Origin: Geitlerinema sp. PCC 7407
GTDB lineage: Bacteria > Cyanobacteriota > Cyanobacteriia > PCC-7407
Assembly (NCBI RefSeq): GCF_000317045.1
Contig: NC_019703.1
Location: forward strand, 1,042,501 to 1,106,500
Length of the DNA stretch: 64,000 nt
Direction of reading: 5' to 3'
How positions within the stretch are numbered: position 1 is the stretch's first letter; every line of letters starts with the position of its first letter. The notes beneath the pieces are model-generated. The model ran no database searches. It had not been told where the DNA came from and worked only from the letters and a program-made list of their open reading frames with translations. A program made the position numbers and the translations under genes. Shown here in pieces: positions 44,115 to 52,886 of the stretch.

Positions 44115-44957
44115 CTACATCCAGGAACTCTTGCGGTTGCGGGCCTCAGGACTATTTTCAATTTCCTGCTGCACCTTCTCTAGGGACCAGCCCCGGCCCA
44201 GGCAGCGCGACCAGGTACGCAGTCCTGCGGGATCGGCCTCCCGTTGCAGAGAGCTTTGATACATCTGGCTAATCAGAACCTGCGCCTCGCGGCTAGAAGC
44301 GACCTTGAGTCTTACCTTGCGCACTGACCAGCCCCTTCCCAGTCGGTCGGCCCAGGTCTTTAGGCCGCGGTAGTCTGCCGGACGCCCCAGCACTTCCTGA
44401 TAAATGGCGTGAATCTGTGCCTCAACCTCGGGAGACAGGTAGGAAGCGGCGTCGATGTTGCTGCCAATCAGGTTGGTCCCCTTGAGATTTGTCTGGCTCA
44501 GGACAGCGTTTTCGAGATTGACGCCGATGAAATTGGCGTTGGCCAGATCGGCGTTGGCGAGGATGGCATTCTCGAGGTCGGCTCCTCGCAGATCGGCCCG
44601 CTCGAAGTTGACACCGGCTAAGTTTGTGTCGATCAAGTTGGCGCTGCCGAGCTGGACCTTTTGCAAGTTGGCGCCTTGTAGGTTCGCACCGCGCAAGTTG
44701 ATGTGTTTCAGGTTTGCGCCCTCGAGGTTTGCGCCGGCGAGGTTGCTGTTTTTGAGGATGGCATCTTCCAGGTTGCTGCCCTGGAGGTCGGCGCCCTGGA
44801 GGTCAACAGCGGTCAGATCGGCGCTGCGCAGGTCACAGCTTTGGCACTGCTTGGTGTTGATAAGTCGCTGCACATCTGCGCGGGAGTCAGCCTTGGCAGG
44901 GGCTCCAAGGCTGGCGATGAAGACTAGGCCGGTGGCAGCCCAAAAAATAGGTTTCAT
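44115..44957 (-). CDS. Secreted pentapeptide-repeat protein with two DUF4214-like repeats
   Basis: 280 residues. Signal peptide MKPIFWAATGLVFIASLGAP. About 40-155 is a run of pentapeptide repeats (A(D/N)LxG pattern: LQGADLQGSNLEDAILKNSN, GANLEGANLKHINLRGANLQ) forming a right-handed beta-helix. About 170-275 holds two related helical units: IYQEVLGRPADYRGLKTWAD with LGRGWSVRKVRLKVASSREA, and MYQSSLQREADPAGLRTWSR with LGRGWSLEKVQQEIENSPEA. These resemble DUF4214. Two N-terminal cysteines (QCQSCDL) may pair. DUF4214 is usually in large surface proteins, so the mixture may be a small envelope scaffold. Role unknown. Confidence 0.85.
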   Translation of the reverse strand: MKPIFWAATGLVFIASLGAPAKADSRADVQRLINTKQCQSCDLRSADLTAVDLQGADLQGSNLEDAILKNSNLAGANLEGANLKHINLRGANLQGANLQKVQLGSANLIDTNLAGVNFERADLRGADLENAILANADLANANFIGVNLENAVLSQTNLKGTNLIGSNIDAASYLSPEVEAQIHAIYQEVLGRPADYRGLKTWADRLGRGWSVRKVRLKVASSREAQVLISQMYQSSLQREADPAGLRTWSRCLGRGWSLEKVQQEIENSPEARNRKSSWM

Positions 44958-45192
44958 AGGTTGATGCGCTCAGAGAATCACGGTTATCCGGTGCGTGGTT
45001 ACCCTATGTGGCTGTTGAAGGTGGTAGACCGGTAGTGAACCCTATTGGGGAACCGAACGCTGGTGGGGGGCGATCGCCCGACTCCTCTCACACTTTTTAG
45101 CTTAAGGTCTGACCTTCCTTCTTGGGAGAGCCCTAGCGCAAGATTCCATACATCTTCACGCGGACAGGCTGAGGGGACCGTGTGAAGCAGCT

Positions 45193-47514
45193 TTAGGAGG
45201 AGCGGCGAGGTCGTTTGAGATTTTTCAGACGGGCCTGAAGGCTGGAGATGTCCTCAGAGTTTCGACCCCCGTAGCGCCAGCTGACGTAGGCGTGAATAAT
45301 GTCGTTGGCCGTGTTGGCCACCTGAGGACCGCTCGTGTGCGATCGCTGGCGTAGGGTTTCAGCGTACTCCAAGGGAGTCTGGGAAGGCCGCTTTTGCCAG
45401 CCCCACTGGGCCATCAGCCCCAGGAGTTGCTGATAGAGCCGCTCCATAGGCGGTAGTTTGGCGAGCCAGCGCTGACGCCGCCAGCTGCGCCAGCGACCCC
45501 AGCCCAACCAGCCCAAGAAGCTCAGGCCGACCAGCAGCAAAAGACCCGCAAATAGGCCAACCCAGCCGCGGAACAGAAGCTGCAAAAACCAGGCAATGAC
45601 GCCCCCAATGACCTGGCCCAAAACGCCAAAAACCCGCGATAGCCAGCCGCTCACCGGCGAGGGCAAGAAGCCAGCGACCCACTGCCAAAACTTGCGCAGC
45701 AGGCTAAAGGCTTGGCTCTCTTCGATCGAGGGCGGCGTGAGTTCGTGGCCGGGAATCGGGTCAAAGGCAAACCACCCGTAGCGCGGGAAGTAAACCTCGG
45801 TCATGGCGTAGGCGTCGGTGTTCTTGACGATGTAGAGGCCGGTAAAGGGGTTGAATTGACCGGGGCCAAAGCCGACGACCAGGCGGGCGGGAATGCCGAC
45901 GGAGCGCAGCATGATGGTCAGCGCTGTGGAGAAGTGGTCGGGATAGCCGCCTTCGTACTCGAAGAGGAACGCTGAAACCAAATCCTCTTGGGCTTCTAGG
46001 AAGGGGAGATCGGGCTGGAGGCTGTAGCGCTGCTTGAGGTACTGGGCCAGGTACAGCGAGGTTTCGTAGGGATTGGTGAGGGGCTTGGGGGAGGCGGCGA
46101 TGATTTCTTCGGTTCGCGATCGCACCCGATCGGCGATCGCCTCCGGCACCTCCAGATACTGCCGCTCAACGAGCGCAGGGTAGTTCGTCCCTGCTTGTCC
46201 CAAAGCCGCCCGATCGCGGAAGGGCACATCGGAAACGACGGTGTAGGTGACCCCCTCTAGCAGGGTCAGGGGCGATCGCAAGCCGCCCTCTGGATCCACG
46301 GCGATTTTGTCGACGGGAAAGTACAGCTCATCGGGCTGCGTCATGGCCGGGATCAGGTTCGTCAGATCCGAAACCACCGTGTAGGTTTGGATCACTTCCC
46401 GATGGCGGCGCAGAGGAGCCGTGCGCGGCAAATAAAACTGATAGGACCAGCGGGGTCGCTCTAGGTTTGTCACCTGGTCATTGCGGGACACCTCCCAGCC
46501 CTGGCCGGTGTAGCGATCGAAGGACAGCACGCGCCAAAAGCCCTCTGCCTGCGATCGCACGCGCAAAACTGTTTTTTCCTCGAGCTCTCCCCGCAGGTTT
46601 TGGTTGATTTTGGTATTGAAGCCGTAGTAGTAGGTGGGATCCATTTGGCCCGCCCCTTCGGCAGGCGAGTTGCCCTGGCCGCCACCGCCCTCTTCTTCTG
46701 CATCCTGATTGGGGCCGCGAGAATACCCCGGATTGATCACCTGACGACCGTCAAATTCCCCTTGGAACTCCACCGGCGCGCTGACCGGGAACGATCGCAG
46801 CTGATAGCCGGGCAGTCTCGGCAAGCAGGCAAAAATGACCAAGCCGCAGCTGACCACTGCCAAAAAGAACAGGCCCAAGCGCTTGGTCGAAAGGTCTGGC
46901 CCGAGGGTCTTCTGGAGATTTTTGGGATGGAGGACCTGGGTGACTAGGCCGAGGCGGGAGCGATAGTCCAGCACCAGCACCGGTAGGGCGATCGCCAAAA
47001 ACAGCAGCAGGAACGGCCCAAAAGCCAGCGTTTGGCTCAAGGTGCCAGCCACGCCCAGCAAAATCAGACCGATCACGACGGAATAGCCCAAGTCTTTGCG
47101 GCGCGGCAAATCAAAGCTGTGTAGCACCTGAAGCTGCACCAGCAGCTCGGCCAGCACCAGGCGAGTATCATTCAGCTCGCCCACCAGCCGCGCAAAAAAA
47201 GCCCCCAAGGAAATCAGCATTCCGATGGCGAGGCAAAACTTCATGGCGATGTTGCGATCGCGCCGGTGCTGCCAGCTCCACACCGCCCCCAAAATGCTGA
47301 GAGGCACCGCCCAAAAACTGCGGCCCGTCGCCTCTGCCGCATTCGCTGCGGCCACATCCAGCGCAATGATACCCACCACTACCAGCGCCTGAGCCATCAC
47401 CCGCAAGGGCAGCGAATCCTCAGGCTCTGGGAGTTCACCAGCATTGATTTGTCGTTGCCACCGATCCAGCAGTGAAGAACGGGGCGATCGCGGGGAGGTT
47501 GACGGATTAGCCAT
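45193..47514 (-). CDS. TgpA-type membrane transglutaminase-like protein with broken catalytic triad
   Basis: 773 residues. About six N-terminal helices (70-230) are followed by a periplasmic part with a transglutaminase-like core (about 470-600). C-terminal helices (about 630-680) precede a cytoplasmic DUF4129-like tail (RLYQQLLGLMAQWGWQKRPS, TPLEYAETLRQR). The core reads EYEGGYPDHFSTALTIMLRS, VGIPARLVVGFGPGQFNPFT and KNTDAYAMTEVYFPRYGWFA. In active homologues GY(C)EHFA and (D)AHAW hold the catalytic Cys and His; here they are Pro525 and Tyr569, while Asp585 (FDPIPGH) is kept. Spacing is 44 and 16 residues, as expected. A non-catalytic role is likely. The same changes may hold across cyanobacteria. 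Confidence 0.88.
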   Translation of the reverse strand: MANPSTSPRSPRSSLLDRWQRQINAGELPEPEDSLPLRVMAQALVVVGIIALDVAAANAAEATGRSFWAVPLSILGAVWSWQHRRDRNIAMKFCLAIGMLISLGAFFARLVGELNDTRLVLAELLVQLQVLHSFDLPRRKDLGYSVVIGLILLGVAGTLSQTLAFGPFLLLFLAIALPVLVLDYRSRLGLVTQVLHPKNLQKTLGPDLSTKRLGLFFLAVVSCGLVIFACLPRLPGYQLRSFPVSAPVEFQGEFDGRQVINPGYSRGPNQDAEEEGGGGQGNSPAEGAGQMDPTYYYGFNTKINQNLRGELEEKTVLRVRSQAEGFWRVLSFDRYTGQGWEVSRNDQVTNLERPRWSYQFYLPRTAPLRRHREVIQTYTVVSDLTNLIPAMTQPDELYFPVDKIAVDPEGGLRSPLTLLEGVTYTVVSDVPFRDRAALGQAGTNYPALVERQYLEVPEAIADRVRSRTEEIIAASPKPLTNPYETSLYLAQYLKQRYSLQPDLPFLEAQEDLVSAFLFEYEGGYPDHFSTALTIMLRSVGIPARLVVGFGPGQFNPFTGLYIVKNTDAYAMTEVYFPRYGWFAFDPIPGHELTPPSIEESQAFSLLRKFWQWVAGFLPSPVSGWLSRVFGVLGQVIGGVIAWFLQLLFRGWVGLFAGLLLLVGLSFLGWLGWGRWRSWRRQRWLAKLPPMERLYQQLLGLMAQWGWQKRPSQTPLEYAETLRQRSHTSGPQVANTANDIIHAYVSWRYGGRNSEDISSLQARLKNLKRPRRSS

Positions 47515-47621
47515 CGGCCTGAGACAGTCCTCATCAACAAGCAGCGCCAGCGCATCGATCGCAAGTCCGCAATCAATACGCTGGCGCTATCCTAGCGTGT
47601 CTAAGGCGATCGCGTCCTCCG

Positions 47622-48776
47622 CTACCTCGCCCCAGCGCTGCCCGTCACCCCAATCATCATCCGCAGCGGCAAAGCTTCCTCCGCATCCGAAAGCTCCACC
47701 TCCAGCGCGTACTCCTCGCCCACCTGGGGATAGGCCAGCTCAACGCACAGATTGCCCGGACCCCCACACTGGGAAAACGACTCCGCCATAGCGCCCTGAA
47801 GCTGCAAACTACCGCTGCCGGGCAGCGCTCCTTCCACCCGCAGCCAGGGCAGACCGTCCTGGAGCAGGTACTGGACCCTCAAAGTCACCGGGCCCAGCGC
47901 CGTCAGCCACTGCCGCTCGGCCTGCGCTTGATCGGCCCCAACTGCAATGCGCAGCGACGAAAGAATCTCGCGAGCTGCCAACAAGGACAACACCATCTGC
48001 TGAGCCGGATCCGCTGTCTCATAGCTGCGGGGGAAATGCTCCCGCGCCGTTTCTGACAGAGTCGCTGTCCCAGATCGCAGCGGCGACACTAGCACCAGGC
48101 CCGCCAGATGATTGAGCGTGGGGGCCTGGCCGGGAAATAGGGCCTCCACCGCCTGAACGAGCTTGGCGCCCTCTTGCAAAGCACTGTGCATGATGGCTTG
48201 GCAACGCTCCAAAATTTGACCCAGCACAATTTCAGGCACTGGTACAGGAAGCGCCGTCTGAAGCTGCTTTAGCCACAGAGCCGCTGGAACTTCTTGGGGA
48301 ATCCGGACGTCTGACAGAATATCGTCAGATTCGGGCTCATAGTCCAAAATTTGCGTCTCCCACGGGAACAAAGGCGGGTGGCGCTGGATATCGGTTTGCA
48401 ACCGACGTTTGATTAGGGCGTGAAAACGATCTTGTACGGTGGACATTTCTCTTGATTTGAGTGGTTGATTCCCCACTGATAGCGAGTCGCCTTCGAGCGA
48501 CGACAACTCGAGAGGACCAAAGCTGCTAACTTCTGCCTCTAGGGGGTCTAGCGCCTCAGCATGGGGGGAATGAAAGGCGTTTGAATCAGCGTCATTATCC
48601 GCAGCCACAGGATGCACCGAAGGGAACGCTTCGGGAGGAAGGTTCGTGGCGCGATCGTGAGCACCCGAAAACTCGTCTGGGCTGGAGTGCTCTCCCGAAG
48701 GAGGCTGAAGCGGGAGAGAGTCCTGTAGCAACCAGCTCAAAAAACTTTGCTGAAACGCTTCTGGTTCCCTATTCAT
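47622..48776 (-). CDS. patU: PatU-like heterocyst/pattern regulator
   Basis: 384 residues encoded directly after hetZ with an 8-nt overlap. hetZ followed by patU is a conserved pair in filamentous cyanobacteria (patU5/patU3 in Anabaena). The first 110 residues are acidic, Ser/Pro-rich and likely disordered; MSTVQDRFHALIKRRLQTDI (from about 109) and ETQILDYEPESDDILSDVRI follow. The C-terminal part is a beta-rich domain (VTLRVQYLLQDGLPWLRVEG, LCVELAYPQVGEEYALEVEL). PatU3 counters HetZ in Anabaena pattern control. Assignment leans on the position next to hetZ and on remembered C-terminal similarity; the N terminus looks divergent. Confidence 0.78.
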   Translation of the reverse strand: MNREPEAFQQSFLSWLLQDSLPLQPPSGEHSSPDEFSGAHDRATNLPPEAFPSVHPVAADNDADSNAFHSPHAEALDPLEAEVSSFGPLELSSLEGDSLSVGNQPLKSREMSTVQDRFHALIKRRLQTDIQRHPPLFPWETQILDYEPESDDILSDVRIPQEVPAALWLKQLQTALPVPVPEIVLGQILERCQAIMHSALQEGAKLVQAVEALFPGQAPTLNHLAGLVLVSPLRSGTATLSETAREHFPRSYETADPAQQMVLSLLAAREILSSLRIAVGADQAQAERQWLTALGPVTLRVQYLLQDGLPWLRVEGALPGSGSLQLQGAMAESFSQCGGPGNLCVELAYPQVGEEYALEVELSDAEEALPLRMMIGVTGSAGAR

Positions 48777-50010
48777 CGGTCGATGCCCCTGTTCCGGATA
48801 TTAATTGGTTACGAATTTCCCAGGCCTGTTCTAACAGCTTGGACCACTGACGCTGCACCTGAGTCAAGCTACAACCCAGTTTTTGGGCGATCGCCCCATC
48901 GGGCTGTCGAGCCTGCTTCAGCTCCAGCAACCTTGCCTGGGATACCGTGATGCGTTGCTGAAGCTCTTGCCACTGTTGCGGCGTCAAACCCAAGTTTTTC
49001 TCTAAGTCTGCCTCAAGCCACTGATGAACCAACTCCCATTCGTGGGAAAGCGCAAACCGGATCAGATGGTACTTAAAGCGCTGCTGTAAGTAATCCCGCT
49101 CTCGGGGCGTCAGGCCCATATGCGCCTCAATCTCGCTAGCGGAGAAGTCCTTGAGCCGCAGCTGAAAATACTCCGCGCAGTCGGCTTGCTTGCGCTGCTT
49201 GAGATAGGCCGTCAGCTCATTGATGACCTTGGTGCGCAGCGTGGCTTCTGGCGCATCGTTGTCCTGAGCTACCATCTGGTCGCGGACCTGCTGGAGCGAG
49301 GCCGCTCCCCAGCTTTGGTCGTCCTCTGGGATGGCGCCTTCGGCGGCCTGCTCGATATCCACAAGAGCCTCTTGGGGCTGCTGCCGCGAAAAAGTTTGGG
49401 CGCGCAAGATGACGAGCTGCTGCTTGCGCCGCCCCGGCAAAGGGATGGGGCGCTTGGCATAGCGCTCGCAAAAGGCCATGTATTCGGCCAGCTCCAGCAG
49501 CGTGGCGGGCGAGTAGCGATCGCCCAGCTCAGCTTCGCGCCGAAAGGCATTGAGAGCTTCGAGGTAAAAGCTCTGCAAAAAGTCCTCAATCAGTAAAACC
49601 CGGGCCTGATAGCTGGCGTGGGCTTGGGGCGGACTGATGTAGCGATAGACAATGGCGCTGAGGGTGCTGTGCAGCTCGACCCGGCCCTGACGAGATTTGA
49701 GGCGATAGTAGCGCAAGCACTGCTGCAGGCGATGGCGCGCAAGGGTCATCGCCCAGGCCTCCGATTGCCCCGAGTCTTGAATTCGCTGACTCTCGAGACA
49801 AATCCGAGAGACCTCAGCGCTCAGGCGGCCCGCCACGGCTCGACAGTCGACCTCAGAAGCCCGTGTGGACTGCCGAAGTTCCTGAAAGATGAACTGAAAG
49901 GTCGCCTCCACGCGCTTGCAGATCTCCCTGAAGTCGCAAATGATTACCACAGACCCTAGCACAGGGCTTTCGGCGGCTCTGGGGCCTGGTTTTCGCAGCC
50001 CGTCCGCCAA
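48769..50010 (-). CDS. hetZ: HetZ-type regulator of heterocyst/cell-pattern development
   Basis: 413 residues with this start. Characteristic stretches: ESQRIQDSGQSEAWAMTLAR, HRLQQCLRYYRLKSRQGRVE, LHSTLSAIVYRYISPPQAHA, IEDFLQSFYLEALNAFRRE, RDYLQQRFKYHLIRFALSHE, WELVHQWLEADLEKNLGLTP and a C terminus ending SGTGASTDE. The C-terminal 100 residues contain a helix-turn-helix-like unit (AIAQKLGCSLTQVQRQWSKL). HetZ controls heterocyst differentiation downstream of HetR in Anabaena and is present in all filamentous cyanobacteria. The conserved part begins near VEATFQFIFQEL (about 34), so the true start could be downstream of the ATG used here. Forms an operon with patU. Confidence 0.94.
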   Translation of the reverse strand: MADGLRKPGPRAAESPVLGSVVIICDFREICKRVEATFQFIFQELRQSTRASEVDCRAVAGRLSAEVSRICLESQRIQDSGQSEAWAMTLARHRLQQCLRYYRLKSRQGRVELHSTLSAIVYRYISPPQAHASYQARVLLIEDFLQSFYLEALNAFRREAELGDRYSPATLLELAEYMAFCERYAKRPIPLPGRRKQQLVILRAQTFSRQQPQEALVDIEQAAEGAIPEDDQSWGAASLQQVRDQMVAQDNDAPEATLRTKVINELTAYLKQRKQADCAEYFQLRLKDFSASEIEAHMGLTPRERDYLQQRFKYHLIRFALSHEWELVHQWLEADLEKNLGLTPQQWQELQQRITVSQARLLELKQARQPDGAIAQKLGCSLTQVQRQWSKLLEQAWEIRNQLISGTGASTDE

Positions 50011-50324
50011 GCCTGACTGGGAAATTTTGCCCAGCTTCGGGCAACGCGTCCCAATACAGACCCGTGACTTGATCGTTCAGCGATATTGCGGCTCATCAGG
50101 AAACTTAACCCTTTTGAGCCAAAAATCTTTGAATTGTTCGCTCAAAAGGGTGCTGCTGGCCTGAAAAAGGGGCGATCGCCCGCGAGAGAGGGCTGGGAAA
50201 AGCCACAAAGCCCGCGATCGCCCCCAAAAGCGCAGCCCATCGACCCCGAAAAGACGGCTAAAATCCGCGAGATTGCCAGAATCGAGGACTAGACTGAGGA
50301 GGGTAGTTCGTTATTCAGTTGCCC
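50011..50324. promoter_or_regulatory. Divergent region upstream of hetZ with a long inverted repeat
   Basis: 314 bp. ACCCTTTTGAGC (50108-50119) and GCTCAAAAGGGT (50140-50151) are perfect 12-bp arms separated by 20 bp, about 100-140 bp upstream of the hetZ start. Two HIP1 copies lie beyond it. This may be a protein-binding site (HetR also uses an inverted repeat upstream of hetZ and hetP in Anabaena, but with a different sequence) or a stem-loop. Confidence 0.55.
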
Positions 50325-50795
50325 ATGGATCTCGATCAACAGCTCAGTGTGCTGCTAGAAGAAGCGCCCCAGGACGGCAGCACTCCTGCGGCGATCGCCG
50401 CGATCGCCCCCCTGCTCAAACAAATTGCGCTCCAGCTGCGCCACCGGGAATACTACATTCGCCAATCCCTCGATCAGCAGTGGATGCTGACCGAGCTGGT
50501 CCAGCGGGGCCAAACCGAAACCACCAAAACCGTCATCTACGCCTTTCCCAGCCTGAACGACGCCGCCTCCGGTGCCAAGGGAGCCCAAGATCCGCGCTTG
50601 ATGGCGCTACCGGTCCCCGTCACCCACATCTTGTTTCAGATGCTTGCCCTCGAAGGCGTCGATAGCATCATCTTTGTTGAGACCCCCGGAGATCCCAACT
50701 CTGGCGTAGAAGTGCAGCGATCGATCCTGCAAGCCCTGGTTCGAGAACAGCTTATCCAGCTGAGCTCCCCGCCGATCCCGCCCGACATTGCCTAG
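50325..50795 (+). CDS. Conserved cyanobacterial protein of unknown function
   Basis: 156 residues from the ATG of MDLDQQLSVLLEEAPQDGST; a TTG six bases upstream in the same frame is an alternative start. The first 60 residues are helical (AIAPLLKQIALQLRHREYYI), then QQWMLTELVQRGQTETTKTV, IYAFPSLNDAASGAKGAQDP and LPVPVTHILFQMLALEGVDS, ending IQLSSPPIPPDIA. I recall this family as a widespread cyanobacterial hypothetical ("IYAFP...D"). No catalytic motif. Divergent from hetZ, convergent with sds. Confidence 0.8.
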   Translation: MDLDQQLSVLLEEAPQDGSTPAAIAAIAPLLKQIALQLRHREYYIRQSLDQQWMLTELVQRGQTETTKTVIYAFPSLNDAASGAKGAQDPRLMALPVPVTHILFQMLALEGVDSIIFVETPGDPNSGVEVQRSILQALVREQLIQLSSPPIPPDIA

Positions 50796-50830
50796 ACCAC
50801 TCCAGCGGCTCAGCCCAGGGAGCGCGCGTT

Positions 50831-51802
50831 TTAGTAGAGGCGGCTCAGGACGTAATCCGTCAGCCGGAGCAGAGCCTGCCGAGAATCGGAAGCGGGGAGA
50901 TCGGCGAGGGCCTCCACGGCGATCTTGGCGTGGCTTGCCGCTAGCTCGCGCGATCGATCCAGACCCTGGCTCGTCTGCACCAGCTCTAGGGCCTTCTCGA
51001 GGTCTCCCTCCTGGGTGAACTCGCGCTCAATAATAGCTTCCAGGTAAGGCTGCTCCTCCAGTGCGTAGAGCGCCGGTGCCGTCAGGTTACCGCTCTTGAG
51101 ATCGGAGCCAGCTGGTTTCCCCAGGGACTCCGCTGACCCCGTGAAGTCCAAAATGTCGTCAACGATCTGGAAGGCCAAGCCCATGTGCTTGCCGTAGCGG
51201 TACAGGTTGTCGGCCATTTCTGGCGAAACTTCGCTGAGCAAGCCAGCTGCCTTGGCGCTGTTGGCGATCAAAGAAGCGGTTTTGTAATAGCTTTTGTCGA
51301 GATAGGCCTCGATGGACAGACCGGTGTCAAACTGCGTCAGGCCCTGGCGAATTTCGCCCTCGGCCAAGTCCATGATCACTTCCGAGAGCAGCTTGACGAC
51401 GGCGAGGTTATCCAGGTTGGCCAGATACCAAGATGCCTGGGCAAACAAAAAGTCCCCGGCCAGCACAGCCACGCGGTTACCAAAGCTGCTGTGAACGGTG
51501 GGGACACCTCGGCGAAGCTCTGCTTCATCGACGACATCGTCGTGAACCAGGCTGGCGGTGTGAATCATTTCAGTAATTTCTGCGAGGCGGCGATGACGAG
51601 GGGTCACGCCTTGGTCCGGTAGGGTCGCTCGCGAAATCAGCAGAACTACTGCTGGCCTCAGTCGCTTTCCGCCCGCCCCAAACAGATGCTCTGCTGCAGC
51701 ATACAGAATGGGATGTCGGGCACCCACCAGCTTTTTTAAGTTTTCCGTCAGCAATTGCAAATCTGACTCGACTGGGGAAAAGAGTGATGTTGCTGAGGTC
51801 AT
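50831..51802 (-). CDS. sds: Solanesyl (all-trans polyprenyl) diphosphate synthase
   Basis: 323 residues. First Asp-rich motif VHDDVVDEAE (D88-D92), second AFQIVDDILDFTG (near 213-225), GGKRLRPAVVLL (about 44-55) and KTASLIANSAK. The family elongates FPP or GGPP with IPP; bulky/small residues before the first motif (TASLVHDD) fit long-chain products, here the nonaprenyl tail of plastoquinone-9. A UbiH-like hydroxylase elsewhere in the window could serve the same pathway. Highly conserved in cyanobacteria. Confidence 0.95.
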   Translation of the reverse strand: MTSATSLFSPVESDLQLLTENLKKLVGARHPILYAAAEHLFGAGGKRLRPAVVLLISRATLPDQGVTPRHRRLAEITEMIHTASLVHDDVVDEAELRRGVPTVHSSFGNRVAVLAGDFLFAQASWYLANLDNLAVVKLLSEVIMDLAEGEIRQGLTQFDTGLSIEAYLDKSYYKTASLIANSAKAAGLLSEVSPEMADNLYRYGKHMGLAFQIVDDILDFTGSAESLGKPAGSDLKSGNLTAPALYALEEQPYLEAIIEREFTQEGDLEKALELVQTSQGLDRSRELAASHAKIAVEALADLPASDSRQALLRLTDYVLSRLY

Positions 51803-52600
51803 GGACTGGCTGGCTCAGGCAGTAAGTTACGAAATTTTACATATCTTATACACATTCTAAGTCAAGCCCTTGGGTTGTGAAACAAATCCGATGGTTTTCT
51901 TGTCCCTCTGGCTTAAAAAGTCTGGTTTGCGGTGCTTTGAGGGCGATCGCATTTTGAGCGGCTTGGAGCCCGATCGCGTTTTGGGGGACTTCCTCGGCCT
52001 GCTCGATCGCCCCGTCGCGGCCATGGAGCCTGGGGCGATCGCCCTGAAACTAGCCAAGATTGGTTCAAAAACTGTATCAACAAACACAAAAAACAGATTT
52101 TGAAAACGGGATGGGGGCTAAATCAGGCCGCGGAGTGATTTTTGAGCTCTCAACAAAAAATAAACCCCTTGAGGGACAAGGATTTGGGCGAAAGTGTAAT
52201 TTTGTAAAAAATGTTCAAACTCACCCTTCCTGAGTCTTCTGCGAAGGGAGATGCTGTGTTAGCCTTAACATTAAGGATTTCATCATCAATTCAATAGCTA
52301 ATTACCCAGAACCGCGCTTCTAAAGCGAGTGTGCTGGTGGTAAGCATCCATGCCTTGATCAGCGAAAACCACGGGGTTCTCGTTTGATTGCAGTTTGCAG
52401 CGAACCGATTGCTTCGGCATGAGGTGACTGGCGTTGTGAGCCTGGATTGAGCCACGCACTTGCCGAGCGATCGCAGCGGTTTCAGTGGGTATTTGGTGCA
52501 GCAAAGTAGGTGTTTGCAATTCATGGCGATTTGCAAAATGTCTGCCTGCCATTCGATTTGGAATCCTTTGCTCCTCTATTTGCTGCAACCGGATCTTGCC
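51803..52600. other. Long non-coding stretch between sds and the small membrane gene
   Basis: About 800 bp. The first 300 bp are HIP1-rich (five or more copies between 51940 and 52045) and both strands are open without protein-like composition. The rest is AT-richer. A weak minus-strand candidate at 52298-52420 is listed separately. No known RNA was recognised. Confidence 0.35.
52298..52420 (-). CDS. Weak candidate for a 40-residue protein
   Basis: MPKQSVRCKLQSNENPVVFA followed by DQGMDAYHQHTRFRSAVLGN. The composition is protein-like and the frame extends upstream, but there is no ribosome binding site and I do not recognise it. It may be a relic or chance. Confidence 0.22.
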   Translation of the reverse strand: MPKQSVRCKLQSNENPVVFADQGMDAYHQHTRFRSAVLGN

Positions 52601-52720
52601 ATGACTTACCGCGACATTCCGCTCCTGATTCCTGCCCTGGCCACGGTGTATCTGCTGACGGTGTATGTGCTGTTGGCCTTGGTGCAGCGTGCTCGAACGT
52701 GGCGTCGCCCTCAGGGATAG
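52601..52720 (+). CDS. Possible 39-residue single-helix membrane protein
   Basis: MTYRDIPLLIPALATVYLLT then VYVLLALVQRARTWRRPQG. One helix (about 7-27) with a positively charged C terminus indicates the tail stays in the cytoplasm. It resembles the small subunits of photosynthetic or NDH complexes in size and form, but matches none that I remember (not PsbM, PsbX, PsbY, PetM, PsaM). A hairpin at 52769 follows. No strong ribosome binding site. Confidence 0.5.
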   Translation: MTYRDIPLLIPALATVYLLTVYVLLALVQRARTWRRPQG

Positions 52721-52768
52721 GGCATGGGTCTGCTGCGATCGCTGCCGCGGGCCAAATAGCCAAAAATG

Positions 52769-52812
52769 AGAGGCTGCTGGGTGGGATTCTCCCGCTGAGC
52801 AGCCTCTTTACT
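52769..52812 (+). terminator. Hairpin after the small membrane gene
   Basis: AGAGGCTGCT (52769-52778) and AGCAGCCTCT (52798-52807) pair perfectly, followed by TTACTGTTT. It lies 49 bp after the stop of the 39-residue gene and about 75 bp before fabI. Confidence 0.65.
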
Positions 52813-52886
52813 GTTTCTGGCCTGGGGCCAATTTTTCGGTTCCGCCATCCAGTATTCTCGTTATTGGCTTGTTCGCATAGAGACTC

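Noticed and set aside
43938-44183. 81-codon frame between the MBOAT and pentapeptide genes
   Set aside because: Overlaps the 3' end of the pentapeptide gene and shows no conserved pattern.
45060-45115. Possible Yfr1-like RNA (ACTCCTCTCACAC)
   Set aside because: The Yfr1 core lacks the extra CT here and no flanking stem-loops fit.
51857-52103. Open frames on both strands in the HIP1 patch after sds
   Set aside because: Overlapping on opposite strands, both driven by HIP1 repeats; neither looks like a protein.
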